DNA from: Berberis thunbergii
Taxonomy: Eukaryota; Streptophyta; Magnoliopsida; Ranunculales; Berberidaceae
Assembly: GCA_003290165.1 (NCBI GenBank)
Contig: QNQO01002057.1
Span: forward strand, 62,001 to 126,000
Length of the DNA: 64,000 bases
Reading direction: 5' to 3'
Part shown: positions 46,480 to 57,898 of the stretch, piece after piece
Layout of the letters: every line of letters starts with the position of its first letter
Position numbering within the stretch: position 1 is the first letter of the stretch
Made by a program: the position numbers and the translations under genes
Notes under the pieces: generated by a model
Seen by the model: the letters and a program-made list of their open reading frames with translations, nothing else
Database searches by the model: none
What the model was told of the DNA's origin: nothing

Positions 46480-47165
46480 GTGAGGAAAATTGATCTAACA
46501 ATCTACTTTGTAGGTACACAAGAGATAAATATATAGAGGACGACAGCACACTTGCCTTTCAAATATACATAACAAGGCGAGAACTCGGCATCGTACAATT
46601 CTATTGATCTGGGCAATTCATTTGGCGTATAAAGTTAAGGGCAAAAAATACTAATGAGTCATTTCTCCAAAGTAATCCTACGAATAAAATACTAAACTAA
46701 ATCTTGATATACAAATTCATCTCGAGAACATACTTTAAAAACATTATTCTTCTTCAAAACAGAAAAAAGAGGTTGGGGCATTGGTGAGAAAGGAAAATAA
46801 ATCAAACAGAGAGAGAATGAGAGGAAGAGAAGTGGAGGCAGAGCGGTTGTTGTTTTCATAGTAAACATTTTTTTTACCCATAACCCTCCCCACCTCATGC
46901 TGTCGGCCGAGTTTGAACCTGTGACATGTGACTCCATACGCTATACCTCTACTAACTCAGTTAGTACACTTTTACCAGTAAACAAATAGAAGGTAAAGAA
47001 AAGAAGAAAGTGAAGAATGGGGTTGTCAGCGTCACTGAGAATAGTGGAAGAGAAGAAGGGGTGGGGCAGAATGGCGTCGTCGATTGCAAGTTAAGCAAAT
47101 CAAGTTTTTTTTCTAAAGTCAGTGGAGCCAAGTGCCCCCACTTGACCCCACGTATCCGTCCCTTA
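46480..47165 (+). repeat. Dispersed repeat containing a SINE (paralog of the CACTA-1 flanks)
   Basis: It aligns with 17720-17840 and then 28595-29010, the two sides of CACTA element 1. It is interrupted by the SINE at 46868-46976. Confidence 0.55.
46868..46976 (-). mobile_element. tRNA-derived SINE, minus-strand copy, with 8-bp target duplication
   Basis: Reading the minus strand, an A-box TGAGTTAGTAGAGG (46959-46946) is followed by a B-box AGGTTCAAACTC (46920-46909) and an A-rich tail (46876-46868). AGTAAACA flanks it at 46860-46867 and 46977-46984, and occurs only once in the paralogous repeat at 28795-28802. Confidence 0.88.
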
Positions 47166-47479
47166 ACATGCATTAATCATGTAACATGTAATGTGTGCTA
47201 TATAATTATTGATTCATTTAGGACCCTTTGTTTTGTACCAACCTTTATGTTATCATGAATAAATTCTTTTGGGTTTCCAATAATAATGAGACAAAAGAGG
47301 ATACCAAATATCAAATAACGGCAATGGAGAAAGCAGAATGGGAAAATTGTACAACCAAATAATAAATCTTTGTTATAGTTGTTGACTATTTAAAAATGTA
47401 AATGTACGAAGTTGATGGTGTAGATGAGTTCATACGTCGGTTCTTGAGCTAACTTATTAACATTCTCATCCTCTGCAAT

Positions 47480-47700
47480 AGCTTACGTAGGGAGCCTCTT
47501 ACAAGCTCATTAACCCAAACCTACTCCTACTCTCTTATTTTCACCATAACACCAACTCATCAACCGACCGACTCTACTCTTTCACCCCAACACAAAACCA
47601 AACCTATTCTACTCTTTCACAACACAAACTCATTAACCCAAACCTACTACTACTCTTATTTTCACCCTAACACAAACTAACCCAAACCTACTACGAATTT
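47480..47700. repeat. Degenerate C/A-rich tandem repeat
   Basis: The phrase 'acccaaacctactcctactctc...ttttcaccctaacacaaact' recurs three to four times with deletions. No gene seen. Confidence 0.6.
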
Positions 47701-48671
47701 ACATTTTGATATGACAACTATTTTTAAATGTTTGAAAGAGACACAAAAAACAGTGCATAGTTTTGTTAGTATAAAAAAACACAACCATTTTATATCGTTA
47801 ACGTTTACATAAGCATTAGAATGCCTACAAGTCTTCTAGAAGTTTGAGAGTGAGTTGTACAGGTATTAATTTTTCATGTTACAAAATCCTTCAAGGTATA
47901 AGCTTTAGAGAGCAATGGTACATGCATGTTATATATACACCTCATAAGCCAAGAGTAACTACTCAGGTATAATAAACAGTTTTTGGAGAAAATGACCAAG
48001 TTTTTCCAAGATCATCTTCTAGACGAGATGATGAAGAAGCTCTAAAATCGATTGCTGTAGAGAGTCTCCCTACCTACATTCATATTTAGAAATAAGGTCG
48101 AGAAACACACTATCAACTTCGTACATTAATCATGTAACGTGTGATGTGTGCTAAGGTTTTAATCAGATAGCATGTGATGTGAGCTAAGGTTTTTGACATG
48201 TCACTCTAAATAAAAATCATTTCCAAGATTCCTAAAAAACTTTACTAATTTGGTGTGAAAAAAATGAAAAATTGTAGGTATTGGTATATTAGTGTCAAAA
48301 ACTGGTTTTTACTTATTCAGGGGAATTGCTGAGTTTTCAATATTGTAAATTAAGGACTCTATATACACATGATTAAATGAAAACTAAATTATTTGAGCTC
48401 ATTTTAAACTGAAAATTTAAGAAAAATAAAAAACCAACAATAGGAACAATGTGTTAAAGTTTTAGCTCGTTTCAACATGTGCTTTGAGATCGGCGGTAAG
48501 TGGGATAAAGAAAATTTATCTATTAATATCACAAAGCGATCGAGGGCCCACCTTGAGCGAGACACAAGCCGGCCAGTAAATTGGCTAGCGCCCATTGTCC
48601 AAGACCACCCGAAAGAGTGGTCCTTAAATAAACATTCAAAAATACCATTTATTAAAATATTTAATAGCGGA

Positions 48672-48870
48672 AATCTAAATCATCATCATCATCAAAGCCC
48701 ATTCCCGAGATTTTCGGGGTCGGCTACATGGATTTTGGTTCTCTAAGCAATGCGATCTTTCCACATTTCATCGCTTAATCCAAGCTCAATGATATCTTCA
48801 TTCACCGTCTTCATCCAAGTTTTCAACGGTCGTCCCCTCCGTCTACACCTTCCATTAACTTGCCAATCTA
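48672..48870 (+). repeat. RTE-like LINE 3'-end fragment
   Basis: It begins with a CATCAT run and 'aaagcccattcccgag', then 'ggtcggctacatggattttg' and 'cggtcgtcccctccgtctac'. This is the 3' segment of plant RTE-type non-LTR elements as I remember it, in the orientation read here. Confidence 0.6.
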
Positions 48871-49152
48871 AACATTTTCTAATAGCGAAAATCTAAATAC
48901 GTATCTAAAAAACAATATCGAAATGACTTGAAAGTTTGGCACGTTATTTCTATTGTTAGTATGTAACTTTTTTGAAATTTTCAGCTTAAACGAGTTGAAA
49001 ATTATTTTTTAAAACTTGATTGGGTCCTTAATTTACAATGAAAACTACGAGAATCCTCCTGTATTAGTAAAAATAATTTTTTGTCCTCAAACTCTCAATG
49101 CATTTATCACAAAAAAAATTATTATTGTAATTTGGGTACTTGGGTATATAGC

Positions 49153-49155
<3 letters not shown>

Positions 49156-49219
<64 letters not shown>
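49156..49219. repeat. (ATT)n microsatellite, the TAA-type 3' tail of LINE copy E
   Basis: Pure ATT/TTA trinucleotides. On the minus strand this is (TAA)n directly after the RNase H-like end of the LINE. Confidence 0.85.
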
Positions 49220-49220
<1 letters not shown>

Positions 49221-49514
49221 AGAACAAGTACACAATTTTAAACCAATGTCAGAAGCAAGTTGGTCAGCCTCAATATTGAGTTCTCGACCTATAAATTTAC
49301 ATTCTCAATTAGTATGCATACTTAAAAGTCTTTTAATACTACTGGTGAGAGTTTTCCAGATTCAGTCTTCATACAAAAAGATGCTAGTAGAGAGATCCGG
49401 CTAGATGATGGACAACAATGCACTCGTGTATCCCAAAATAAAGCCATGCTTCCACTGGTTGGCCTGAATCAAGAGAAGAGTTGCTTCCGCTGCATGACAC
49501 TCTGCCATGGTATC

Positions 49515-50590
49515 CAATGTTTTAAAAAGTGTTTTTAAGCTTCGAGGCGGTCTAGCTTTTTCCGAGGCGAAGCGAGGCATTTTTTGTAAAAAATGATGAA
49601 AAATATATAAATAAAAAATAAAACCAAAATAAGGACATTTTATATTTTGTTCTCATGCAAAAAGTATACATTTTAATCTTATCAAAAGCAAACACGCCCA
49701 TGGGGTAGGCGTACAATGTATGCTTTAATCTTATTAAAATGCGTGTTTGCTTTGTTATCTTGGGGTAGGCATACAATTAAAAAGTATACATTGATAAGAC
49801 CTCCATATCAAAGCTCGCTCTCTCACTTTAGATCTCTCTCATCTTCAGCCGAGCTACCCCCATGCTCAGCCGATGCAATTCTTCCACCGACAGCTGGTTG
49901 TGCCGCCATGGGAAAGGAGGAAAGGCCCTAGGAAGGACTGCCTTGAGAACTCGAGGCGAACCTATGCTCCCCTTTCGACGGGTGCGATCTTCTCCTCCAA
50001 ATGGTAATTGAAAGAGCAAGCGAGATAGAAAACGAAACCCACCTGTAAATCCAATCAAATCAGAGATTTGCTTCGAAGATGATTTCCTTATCTACTATCA
50101 ATGCTATAAACTTCCCTGCCTGAGCAGATTTGTTCCCCTTCCAACCTTCTCACAACAACAGTCACAAGCAACAACACCATATCGGAGCAGTACCAATTGT
50201 CTTTCTCCTTGTTCAAAGTGTTCAACACTTCAGCTGGTTCGATCTTCTCTTCGACTGGTTCGATGACTCGATCGATCTTCTCTGAATCTCTGTTCCTCTC
50301 TTCTTCTACTCTTCTTTGTCTGGTCTGCAAAGAAAAGAATAGAATCAGTCGAGTTAGGTTAAATTAAGGCTTGGATCTTCTCTTCAGCTGTTGGATCTGA
50401 CGAATCCCAATTAGATGGAAGCGTACACCTCAGAACACTTCAAAGCACACGACTCAGAGCGTGCACCTCGGCACATTAAGGTGAGCGCCTTGAACTGGCA
50501 CCCTGAAGCGTATGCTTAGAGGCGTTTTGCTAGCACCCCGCCTCGACTCGCGCCTCAAGGCGTACGCTCCAATCGCTTTTTAAAACCATG
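49515..50590. mobile_element. Non-autonomous hAT element inserted in the LINE RNase H region
   Basis: Ends are CAATGTTTTAAAAAGTG and, reversed, CATGGTTTTAAAAAGCG. Subterminal regions carry 'gaggcg/cgcctc' repeats. Flanks atggtatc (49507-49514) and atggtact (50591-50598) match at 6 of 8 positions. Sequence encoding the LINE RNase H-like domain lies on both sides. No transposase is encoded. Confidence 0.82.
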
Positions 50591-53556
50591 ATGGTACTAG
50601 TCAAAACTTTCTCCACAATTTTGAAAACCACCTACGCCAAAATCCACCCTTGCATATCAACAACCATCACACCAACTGCTCCATGTTTGAAAATAAACTG
50701 GCGTCATAAGTAACAATCACAAAAAAAAAGGATCCAGGTGAGCTGAAAAAAACTGGTTTGGCTAGAAATCCTTTTTTCAAATGATGATGTTAGGCTACGT
50801 GAAGTTGGCGTTTAATAAGATTTAGTTTTTGTAATAGATCAGAGGGCATCGAGGATCTGGGATTCAAGGAGGCATCAAAGAGGGGAAGGTGAGTGGTTGT
50901 CTTTGCAAGGTGTGAGTTGTGGTTGCTGCTTCTAGTACTTGGTACAAAGATTGGGATGGGGGATTCCTAAGAACATCTTTAAGGGGAAATCAATGTTTCT
51001 TCCAGGAGGACCAAGTAAGGTTGAAGGTGTTAAGGAACATATGAAGGCAGTGTCTAGCTCTGTGGAAAATGTTGTTGTTACGAATGGTCCAAATAGATAA
51101 AATGATGGTCGTGAATTGGAAGAGCATGGTTTCACTTTCTAATGCATGGGTTCTGGTAGTGTCCCACATGAAAGGGAAGAATAACTTGATAGTGGGTAGG
51201 GGAAATTTCCATTTGTCCAGTCAATGGGCAGTGGGGACAACTGCCACCATTGGTTGACAATCGGGCAAATGAATAATAAATGAGCTGCAGTTTCTGAAGC
51301 TTGATGACAGAAGGTGCAACTATCCTCGATGAGAATGTAAATGTGAGAAAGGTTGACGAGGGTTGGGATGATATTTAGACTTATTTTTTGCAGCAGGAGA
51401 AGAGCTCTGGGAGAAGCTCTATTATCCACAGATGTCGAAGCAAGTTGGCTGGAAATAAGTAAGATTTGTTATGGGAGGAGCTAGAACTGTTCATTTGGTA
51501 TTGGAGAAAAGCTCTGGTGTCACTTTTAACTGAGAATTCACATTTTTTTTTATCAGACAACCACACAAGTCTATCCGGGTTTGAAAAAAGTTGGATTGTA
51601 ATATCAAGGATATCTCGTGCCATATGAGCAGGGAAAGAGAGAGGACAAGTTCCTCGTTCTAATGGACATTCTGAGAGTGATAACAATTGGCCACAAAGGA
51701 TGAGGTGGATCATTGTGAGCCATATCACAGTCAGACAGAACCAGCAATAGTTTAACTCAACTATCATTTCACAAGTTGATCTACTGACCAGAAAGAATTT
51801 GCCAAAGGAACTATTTTTTCATTTAAGTAAGGCTAAGAGGCAGCCTCGCTAGGCGAAATAGGCCACAACAGGAGATTTTGTGAGTTGAGAAAGGCTTTTA
51901 TTGTGAAAGTAGATAACCTTGAATTGTATTACCCTAGGGTTGAGAGGAAAGTTAAGAGTCTGCCAGATTTTTTTTCCATTAAGGCATGGTTTTTGTTCCT
52001 GGATTCATGAATATTGAGCCATTCTAATTGTTGAGGTTGGGGTATACGATTCGATTTGCATAGATGTCGAGCTTTGCTATCTATAAAGCCATTCCATTAG
52101 AAGTCTCGTGCTAGGTTGTCAAGTTGGGTGGTCACCGCACAGGGAAGGAGGAAGGGTTGCATTGTGTAAAAGGAATAGAGTTCATGATAACTTTTATCAT
52201 GACCGTTCGGCCTGCTTGAGAGAGAACTTTGGATTTTAGCCAATTTGTTATTAGCTTTGTCAACTAGGAACTGAAAATTGTCTGATTTCTTTTTAGAGAG
52301 GGGAAGAGATGAGCCGAGATACACTGTTGTATCATAAGGATCCAATCCGAAGCAAAATCCATCTGTTTGAGAATGTCAAGCAAGAAATACCAATCCAGAC
52401 GGTCATATGCTTTGGCCATATCAATTTTGACCATCCAACTCTGCTTCTTCTTACGGTTGTTTTTCATTTAAAAAAATGTCTCATGAGTTGTGCTCACATT
52501 ATCAACAATCGAACGACCTTTGAGAAAAACTCATTGATTGGGAGAGATAAGTGAATCCAACAGGGGCTTCAACCGATTTGCCATAATTTTGGTGATAACT
52601 GTAGATTACATTGCATAGACCAATTGGCCAAAATTTATCAGGGTCAAGGGGTTGTTGGTTTTAAGGATTAGGGCAATGAACGTTCATTGAGTTTGGGATC
52701 CATGTGTTTGGTGATGAAAGAAGCTATGGACAATGTCAATCACATCATTTTTAACAATATCCTAATATTATTGGAAGAAAAAACATGGAATCCATCAGGC
52801 CTGGGAGCTTTATGACTACCCATATTATGAATAGTGGAGAAAATTTCAAGCTAACCGGATCGCAAGGAGCGAGTCATTCTCTTTAGGAGTGATGAAAGTC
52901 TCAAACAACGAAAGGATCTTCGGGTCTGAATCTGGTTGTGATGTTTGGAAAATATGTGAAAAGTAGGTATGAAAAATTCCCCACCTGGTCATGGGAAAAA
53001 TATCAAGCTCCAAGCTCATATTTGAGTTTCAGAATTAAATTATGTTTTCTGCAAAATAAGGTAGCTAGATGAAAGAATTCGATACTTTTATCCCATTTGC
53101 AAGCCAGGAGGATCTTGATTTGGTTTTCCAAAAAAGTTAGTCTCTAAGAAACAGCTCGGTGAGACGTTCTTCAAGGATGGAGATAGCAGTGGCATTATCC
53201 TTGGAGGGATGATCATTTTGGAGATTGTCTAGGGCCAGTTGAGTGTCAACTATGGAAAGTTGAACATTGAGAAAAATATGTGTTATTCCATTTGGTAAGT
53301 TTATAGCTGAGTTGTTTTATTTTTCGGTGAAAATTGATCAAAGGGTGCCAATAGAGTCGTGAATCCCAATGGTCTGATATGATTATCTTACAATTGGGAT
53401 CACACGACCACATATGAAAAAATTTAAACGGTTTTGAATCAAAGTGGGTAAGGGAAAAAACTCAAGGAAAAGACCTCTATGATCAGAAGAAGATGTGTAG
53501 ATGGTAGTGGCCATGGTAGTGGGAAAACATGTGAGCCAATCAGTAGACACCAATAC

Positions 53557-53789
53557 TGTGAGACTCTGGAGTGGGCAGACCTGAGGGTGAGGGTTGGAAC
53601 CTAGTAGACTCGAGAGAGGTTGGACGAGCTACAAAGGGGGACAGAGTCCCACATCACCTGGGTGTGGAAGGGGGATGTGCTATATATGTGCGAGGTTGGA
53701 TCCCAATGGTAACAACGTGTTTTAAAGTCGTGCGGGCCAGTTGGGCCCAGAGCGGACAATATTGTTACTGTGCTGATCGGGTCATTACA
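53557..53789 (+). mobile_element. Solo-LTR-like element, 233 bp, with 5-bp target duplication
   Basis: It begins TGTGAGACTC, ends GGTCATTACA (TG...CA) and is flanked by AATAC on both sides (53552-53556; 53790-53794). It holds the widespread plant LTR phrases 'gtcccacatcacctggg' and 'gggcccagagcggacaatat', shared with 57264-57898. Confidence 0.82.
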
Positions 53790-54910
53790 AATACCCTATC
53801 CAATTTTGCTTTGACACCATTGCGATCATTTCTTTTGTTATTCCAAATAAATTTAGAGCCATTGAGAGGAAGATCAATCAGATTATGCAGGTCAATAAAG
53901 TTTTGAAGGTGTAATAAAGTAGATTTCCTAGATGCAGGGCCACCTAATTTGTCGCCAGAGTAAAAAATAACATTGAGGTATCCTATAATGAGATGAGGTT
54001 GGGAATTGTCAGAACAAATATTAGTGAAATCTCTCCAGAAAAAAAATTCAAGAGAGAAGGATTAGGTTCACCATTCACAAAAATAGCTGACAAACTAGTA
54101 TTTATGATATAATAAAAGGGAAAGTCCTCTAGATAATCCTGCTACTGGTACAAAAGCTTCATGCTTGAAGCCCAATCTCTGATGAGTGCACTCCATTTTG
54201 ACAATCGAGGCTTTAGTCTCGAACAAAAAGATAATATCTGGATTGGACTTGCAGTTTACGGCCTTTAGATTTCGGAATGCGCAGGGAGACCCTAGACCCC
54301 TTGCATTCCAAGAAAAGATGGCAACGGAGGTGACCCATCATTGGTAGTTGCCAAAGCCTCACTAGTAATAGAAGTAGATGAAAAATCATTTGAACTGGTG
54401 TATGGGTGGTCATGAGCTAAACTCGAGGTGTTAAATAAACTATATTTATGGACCTGGGCTAAGACCTGCGGATGGGAGGAGAGAGTCCAGGGTGGGGTTG
54501 GATCCCATGTTGCTACAAAATAGATAGAGGATGGATGTCTCACAGCAATGGATCCAATACTAATAGTGATCATCAACCAACTGATCAAAATGTACTTTGC
54601 ATTTTCCTAGTGCTGAGGCCCGAACGCCATTGGCCTCGCCTCATCTCTGGATTATCTATTGTTGGAGGAACTACACTGACAATTGGGTTGCCCAACAAGG
54701 CCAAGTTCAAGTGTAGCATTGCTGAACGTTGAATAGGTTTGGATTTAAGAGCTAGAGATCCAGAGGTCAACTCCAAAGAGCCATGAGAAGAGGAGATCAC
54801 GGCTTGAACCACTTGCATCGACGTTGAGTTGTTGACGACACCGGTAGGTGACTATGGAGCGGAAGGATGATGATTAACGATGATGATGGGTTAAGGGTGG
54901 AACGACTATC

Positions 54911-55219
54911 CACTACACCAAATTGACACTTTTGTAACATCTCTCAAAACAGTATCATTTTTTAGATGTTACAATTCACCAAACAATTTCAAATCAAAAC
55001 TAAATTTAGTCAAAAAATGAAAAACAGTAACACAAAAAAAATGATACAATAAGTTGGATCACCATGAATAGTATCACTTTTATAATGATACTCTTCATGA
55101 TGATACTATTATTGTATCATTTTATTTGTGAAAATGTGTAAAGTTGTTAGGTGAATTGTTACACTTTAAAAATGATACTGTTTTAGAGGGTGTTACAAAA
55201 ATGCCAATATAGTGTAGTG
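54911..55219. mobile_element. CACTA-type MITE with TSD ATC
   Basis: Inverted ends are CACTACACCAAATTGACAC and, reversed, CACTACACTATATTGGCAT, flanked by ATC at 54908-54910 and 55220-55222. The interior is a long imperfect palindrome (ccatgaatagtatcac / cttcatgatgatactat). It is inserted in ORF1 of LINE copy E; a degraded relative lies at 10863-11174. Confidence 0.85.
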
Positions 55220-56000
55220 ATCTGTTGATGAAAACAGTGGGGCTTGCATCATAAGTGGGAAACAGATCTGTAATGAGATTATCTTCCATCCCCAGAATGG
55301 GATACATAATATTGTGAGGGAGATAGAGAATGAAAACAAAAGAGGTTGGTGGGATGGCATAGTAGAAATCAATTGGCAGTGGTGGTGGAAGAGGAGAGTG
55401 TACTGAGGGGAGAAGTGTTTGTGCTTGGAGTAAGTCGTGCATGGATGGCCATTGTGTGAAGTTTTGATTGATTTCAGTTTCCAAGTGAGAGGTATTGACA
55501 TCAAATAGATAGATGGGCAGGGGAGTGGGATTGGGATTGGGATTGGGATTGGTGAAAGAGTTTTCTAGCGGTTGGGGTAGAATGGTGTGATCTAATGAAG
55601 GCCATGATGGTGGTAGAAGAACAATTGTTGGTGCTAAAGGCTGGTAATTGTTAGTAAATTGCATGGTTTTGAAAGCGTGCAAAGGCAAGGAGTGTCCCTA
55701 GTGGTTGAGAGAAAAATTGGGGTGTCGGTAGCCTCTGAATTGACCAGTCGATGGACTAAATTGACCAGTAAAGGTGCAGTTGTAGCATTGACCCAATTAA
55801 CAGTTGTTGAGTTGACTGTTGTGACAGAAACTTTAGTGGTCACTAGGACAGTCGCCGTTGGGGCATTGAGAGCGTCATTAATTGCAACATTCAAAACATC
55901 CCGATCTATGCCTTGATTGTCAATGGCATGCCTCGAGATTGAAACTGGGCCACTTAGTGGAATCGGTAATAGGGTGTGTGTCTACCCCTCCTGTTTAAAG

Positions 56001-57172
56001 TAGGGCAGGGCAAGTACGGGTAATCGATTCAAAAGCAAAAAATTGAAAATTGGCCCAAAAAATTCGGGCCCGTGTTTATGAGACCCGAAATCGGACCGAA
56101 TTGACCGGGTAATTGAGGTCTCAATTAACCGATTTACGAGCCGGTCTCGATCCTAAGACAAAAAAAATACTTCTACAGTAAAAAAATACTTCATTCATCA
56201 TACGTACAAAATTATATCAAAAATTACAAAAAAAAACCATACAACAAATTACAAAAAAAATCTTTGATTTGAGATCTGGAAGAAGAAGGAGGATATGAAG
56301 ATCAGATCCTTCGTCTGTAAGGTGGATCAAGATATGATCTGATCTGAGATCTGATCAAGATCTGAGAATTGATCATATCTTCTTCTTCGATCTTGATCAA
56401 GATTTTATCTTCTTCTTCGATCTTGATCTTGATTATATCTTCTTCTTCTTCGATCTGATCTGATCAAGATCTGAGATCAGATTTGATCAAAGATCAGATC
56501 ATATCTTTGATCTTCGATCTAAACTGTTCTTCAGACATTTCTTCTGTAAACTAAAGAAGAGAATGCGATCAGGGAAAGAACCATTGGATGCGATCAGGGA
56601 GAGAACCATTGGATCAGGGAGACATTTCTTATGTAAACCCTCACAACAGATCAGATCGAAAGCTCTGGCTCTGACTCGGACGGTTGGCTGTGATGGCGAG
56701 GAAGACGATGGGGACGACAACGACTGTTGGGCTGCGATGTCGTTGGGGTCTGTGAGGATGGGTGAGTAGGTAAACGGTCTGTGAATGGTTGACGAAGGAG
56801 AAGGAGATGATGATGATGATGGTTTGTGATTGGGTTTGTTGTTGCGATGAGGAAGGTGACGATGAGTTTGAGAAAAGGGTTTGATGGAGATGGGTCTGTG
56901 TTGTGAGCGATATGGTTGTGACGGTGAGGAAGGATTTGTGCGAGGAGAAGGGGTGACGGCTTGCAGCTATTTAATTTAAACAATTAAAACTGGACCGAGC
57001 CGGTTACCCGACGGGCTTCAGAAATTGAAACCGAGGCCTGGACCAGAAACTTCGGGCCGAGCCGGGCTTTTACAACCAAAACTTTTATAATTAATTAAAA
57101 CCGATCCGAATCGACCCGATCGGTCCGGTTGTCGGTTCGGTCCGAGTTTTCGGTCCTAAATGCCCACCACTA
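56001..57172. mobile_element. Non-autonomous hAT element, 1172 bp, inserted in LINE ORF1
   Basis: Left end TAGGGCAGGGCA; right end, reversed, TAGTGGTGGGCA. Flanks gtttaaag (55993-56000) and gtttgaag (57173-57180) differ at one base. Subterminal regions are rich in 'cgggcc/ggaccgaa' words. The interior includes a GATC-rich array (56260-56525) and a GAT/GATG-rich stretch without a recognised protein. Confidence 0.88.
56260..56525. repeat. GATC-rich array inside a hAT element
   Basis: Dense 'gatctgatctgagatctgat' and 'cttcttcgatcttgatc' words, similar in style to 35430-35590 in another hAT element. Confidence 0.85.
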
Positions 57173-57263
57173 GTTTGAAGTAAGTGAGTGGAAAGAACCC
57201 AGGTGAGTTGGCTCAATTATGTGCTTGATTCTTTTAGTGCGCTTGAACGGGAGAGTAAAGCGA

Positions 57264-57898
57264 TGTCACGCCCCAATTTTTGAGAAAACGAAAATACTAA
57301 AATTCTACGTAGGATTATCCATTTCCCCAAAACTCAGGACGTGAAAAATTCAATTACAGCATAATGTTTAGCAACAACAACTAAAACATAATTTAGAAAA
57401 ATAAAACAAACTAAACAAATAATCCAACCATGAAACTCTAACGTCGCTAGTCCCACTAACAAAACTCCAGTAACGTTGCTCATAAATCTCTAAACCCGTG
57501 AAAGGCTAAATGGCTACGGTTCCAATAAGAATGCACCAAAGAAGCATAAATTTACTTGGGTCAACGAGGTAGCTGGTGTGAGTAATCTCAATTTCCTTAT
57601 AAATAAAATAAGTTACATGCTTTAACATGAATTTTTACACCCTATGTGGGAGGGCTCTGAGGCTGCGGGCTACCATGTGTGGGCGGGCTTAGAGGCTGAC
57701 AGGCTACCATGTGTGGGCGGGCTTAGAGGCTGACAGCTACTAAGGGGTTATAGTCCCACATCGCTTGGGTGAGGGAAGGATATGTGTTATATATGTACGA
57801 GTTTGGATCCACATGACACAACGTGTTTTAAAGCCGTACGAGTAGTTAGGTTGGGCCCAGAGCGGACAATATTATATCATGTAGATCGAGTCGTGACA
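57264..57898 (+). mobile_element. LTR-like repeat of about 635 bp, TG...CA ends
   Basis: It starts TGTCACGCCCC and ends GTCGTGACA. The right third matches the solo-LTR-like element at 53557 ('gtcccacatcgcttggg', 'cgtgttttaaagccgt', 'gggcccagagcggacaatat'). It contains a tandem duplication of about 38 bases ('ctaccatgtgtgggcgggct') near 57670-57735. No clear target duplication is seen, so its limits are less certain. Confidence 0.6.

Noticed and set aside
49016..49279. Open frame with a tyrosine run
   Set aside because: Produced by the (ATT)n tail of LINE copy E.
53571..53906. Plus-strand open frame of 111 codons
   Set aside because: It spans the solo-LTR-like element and LINE sequence read on the wrong strand.
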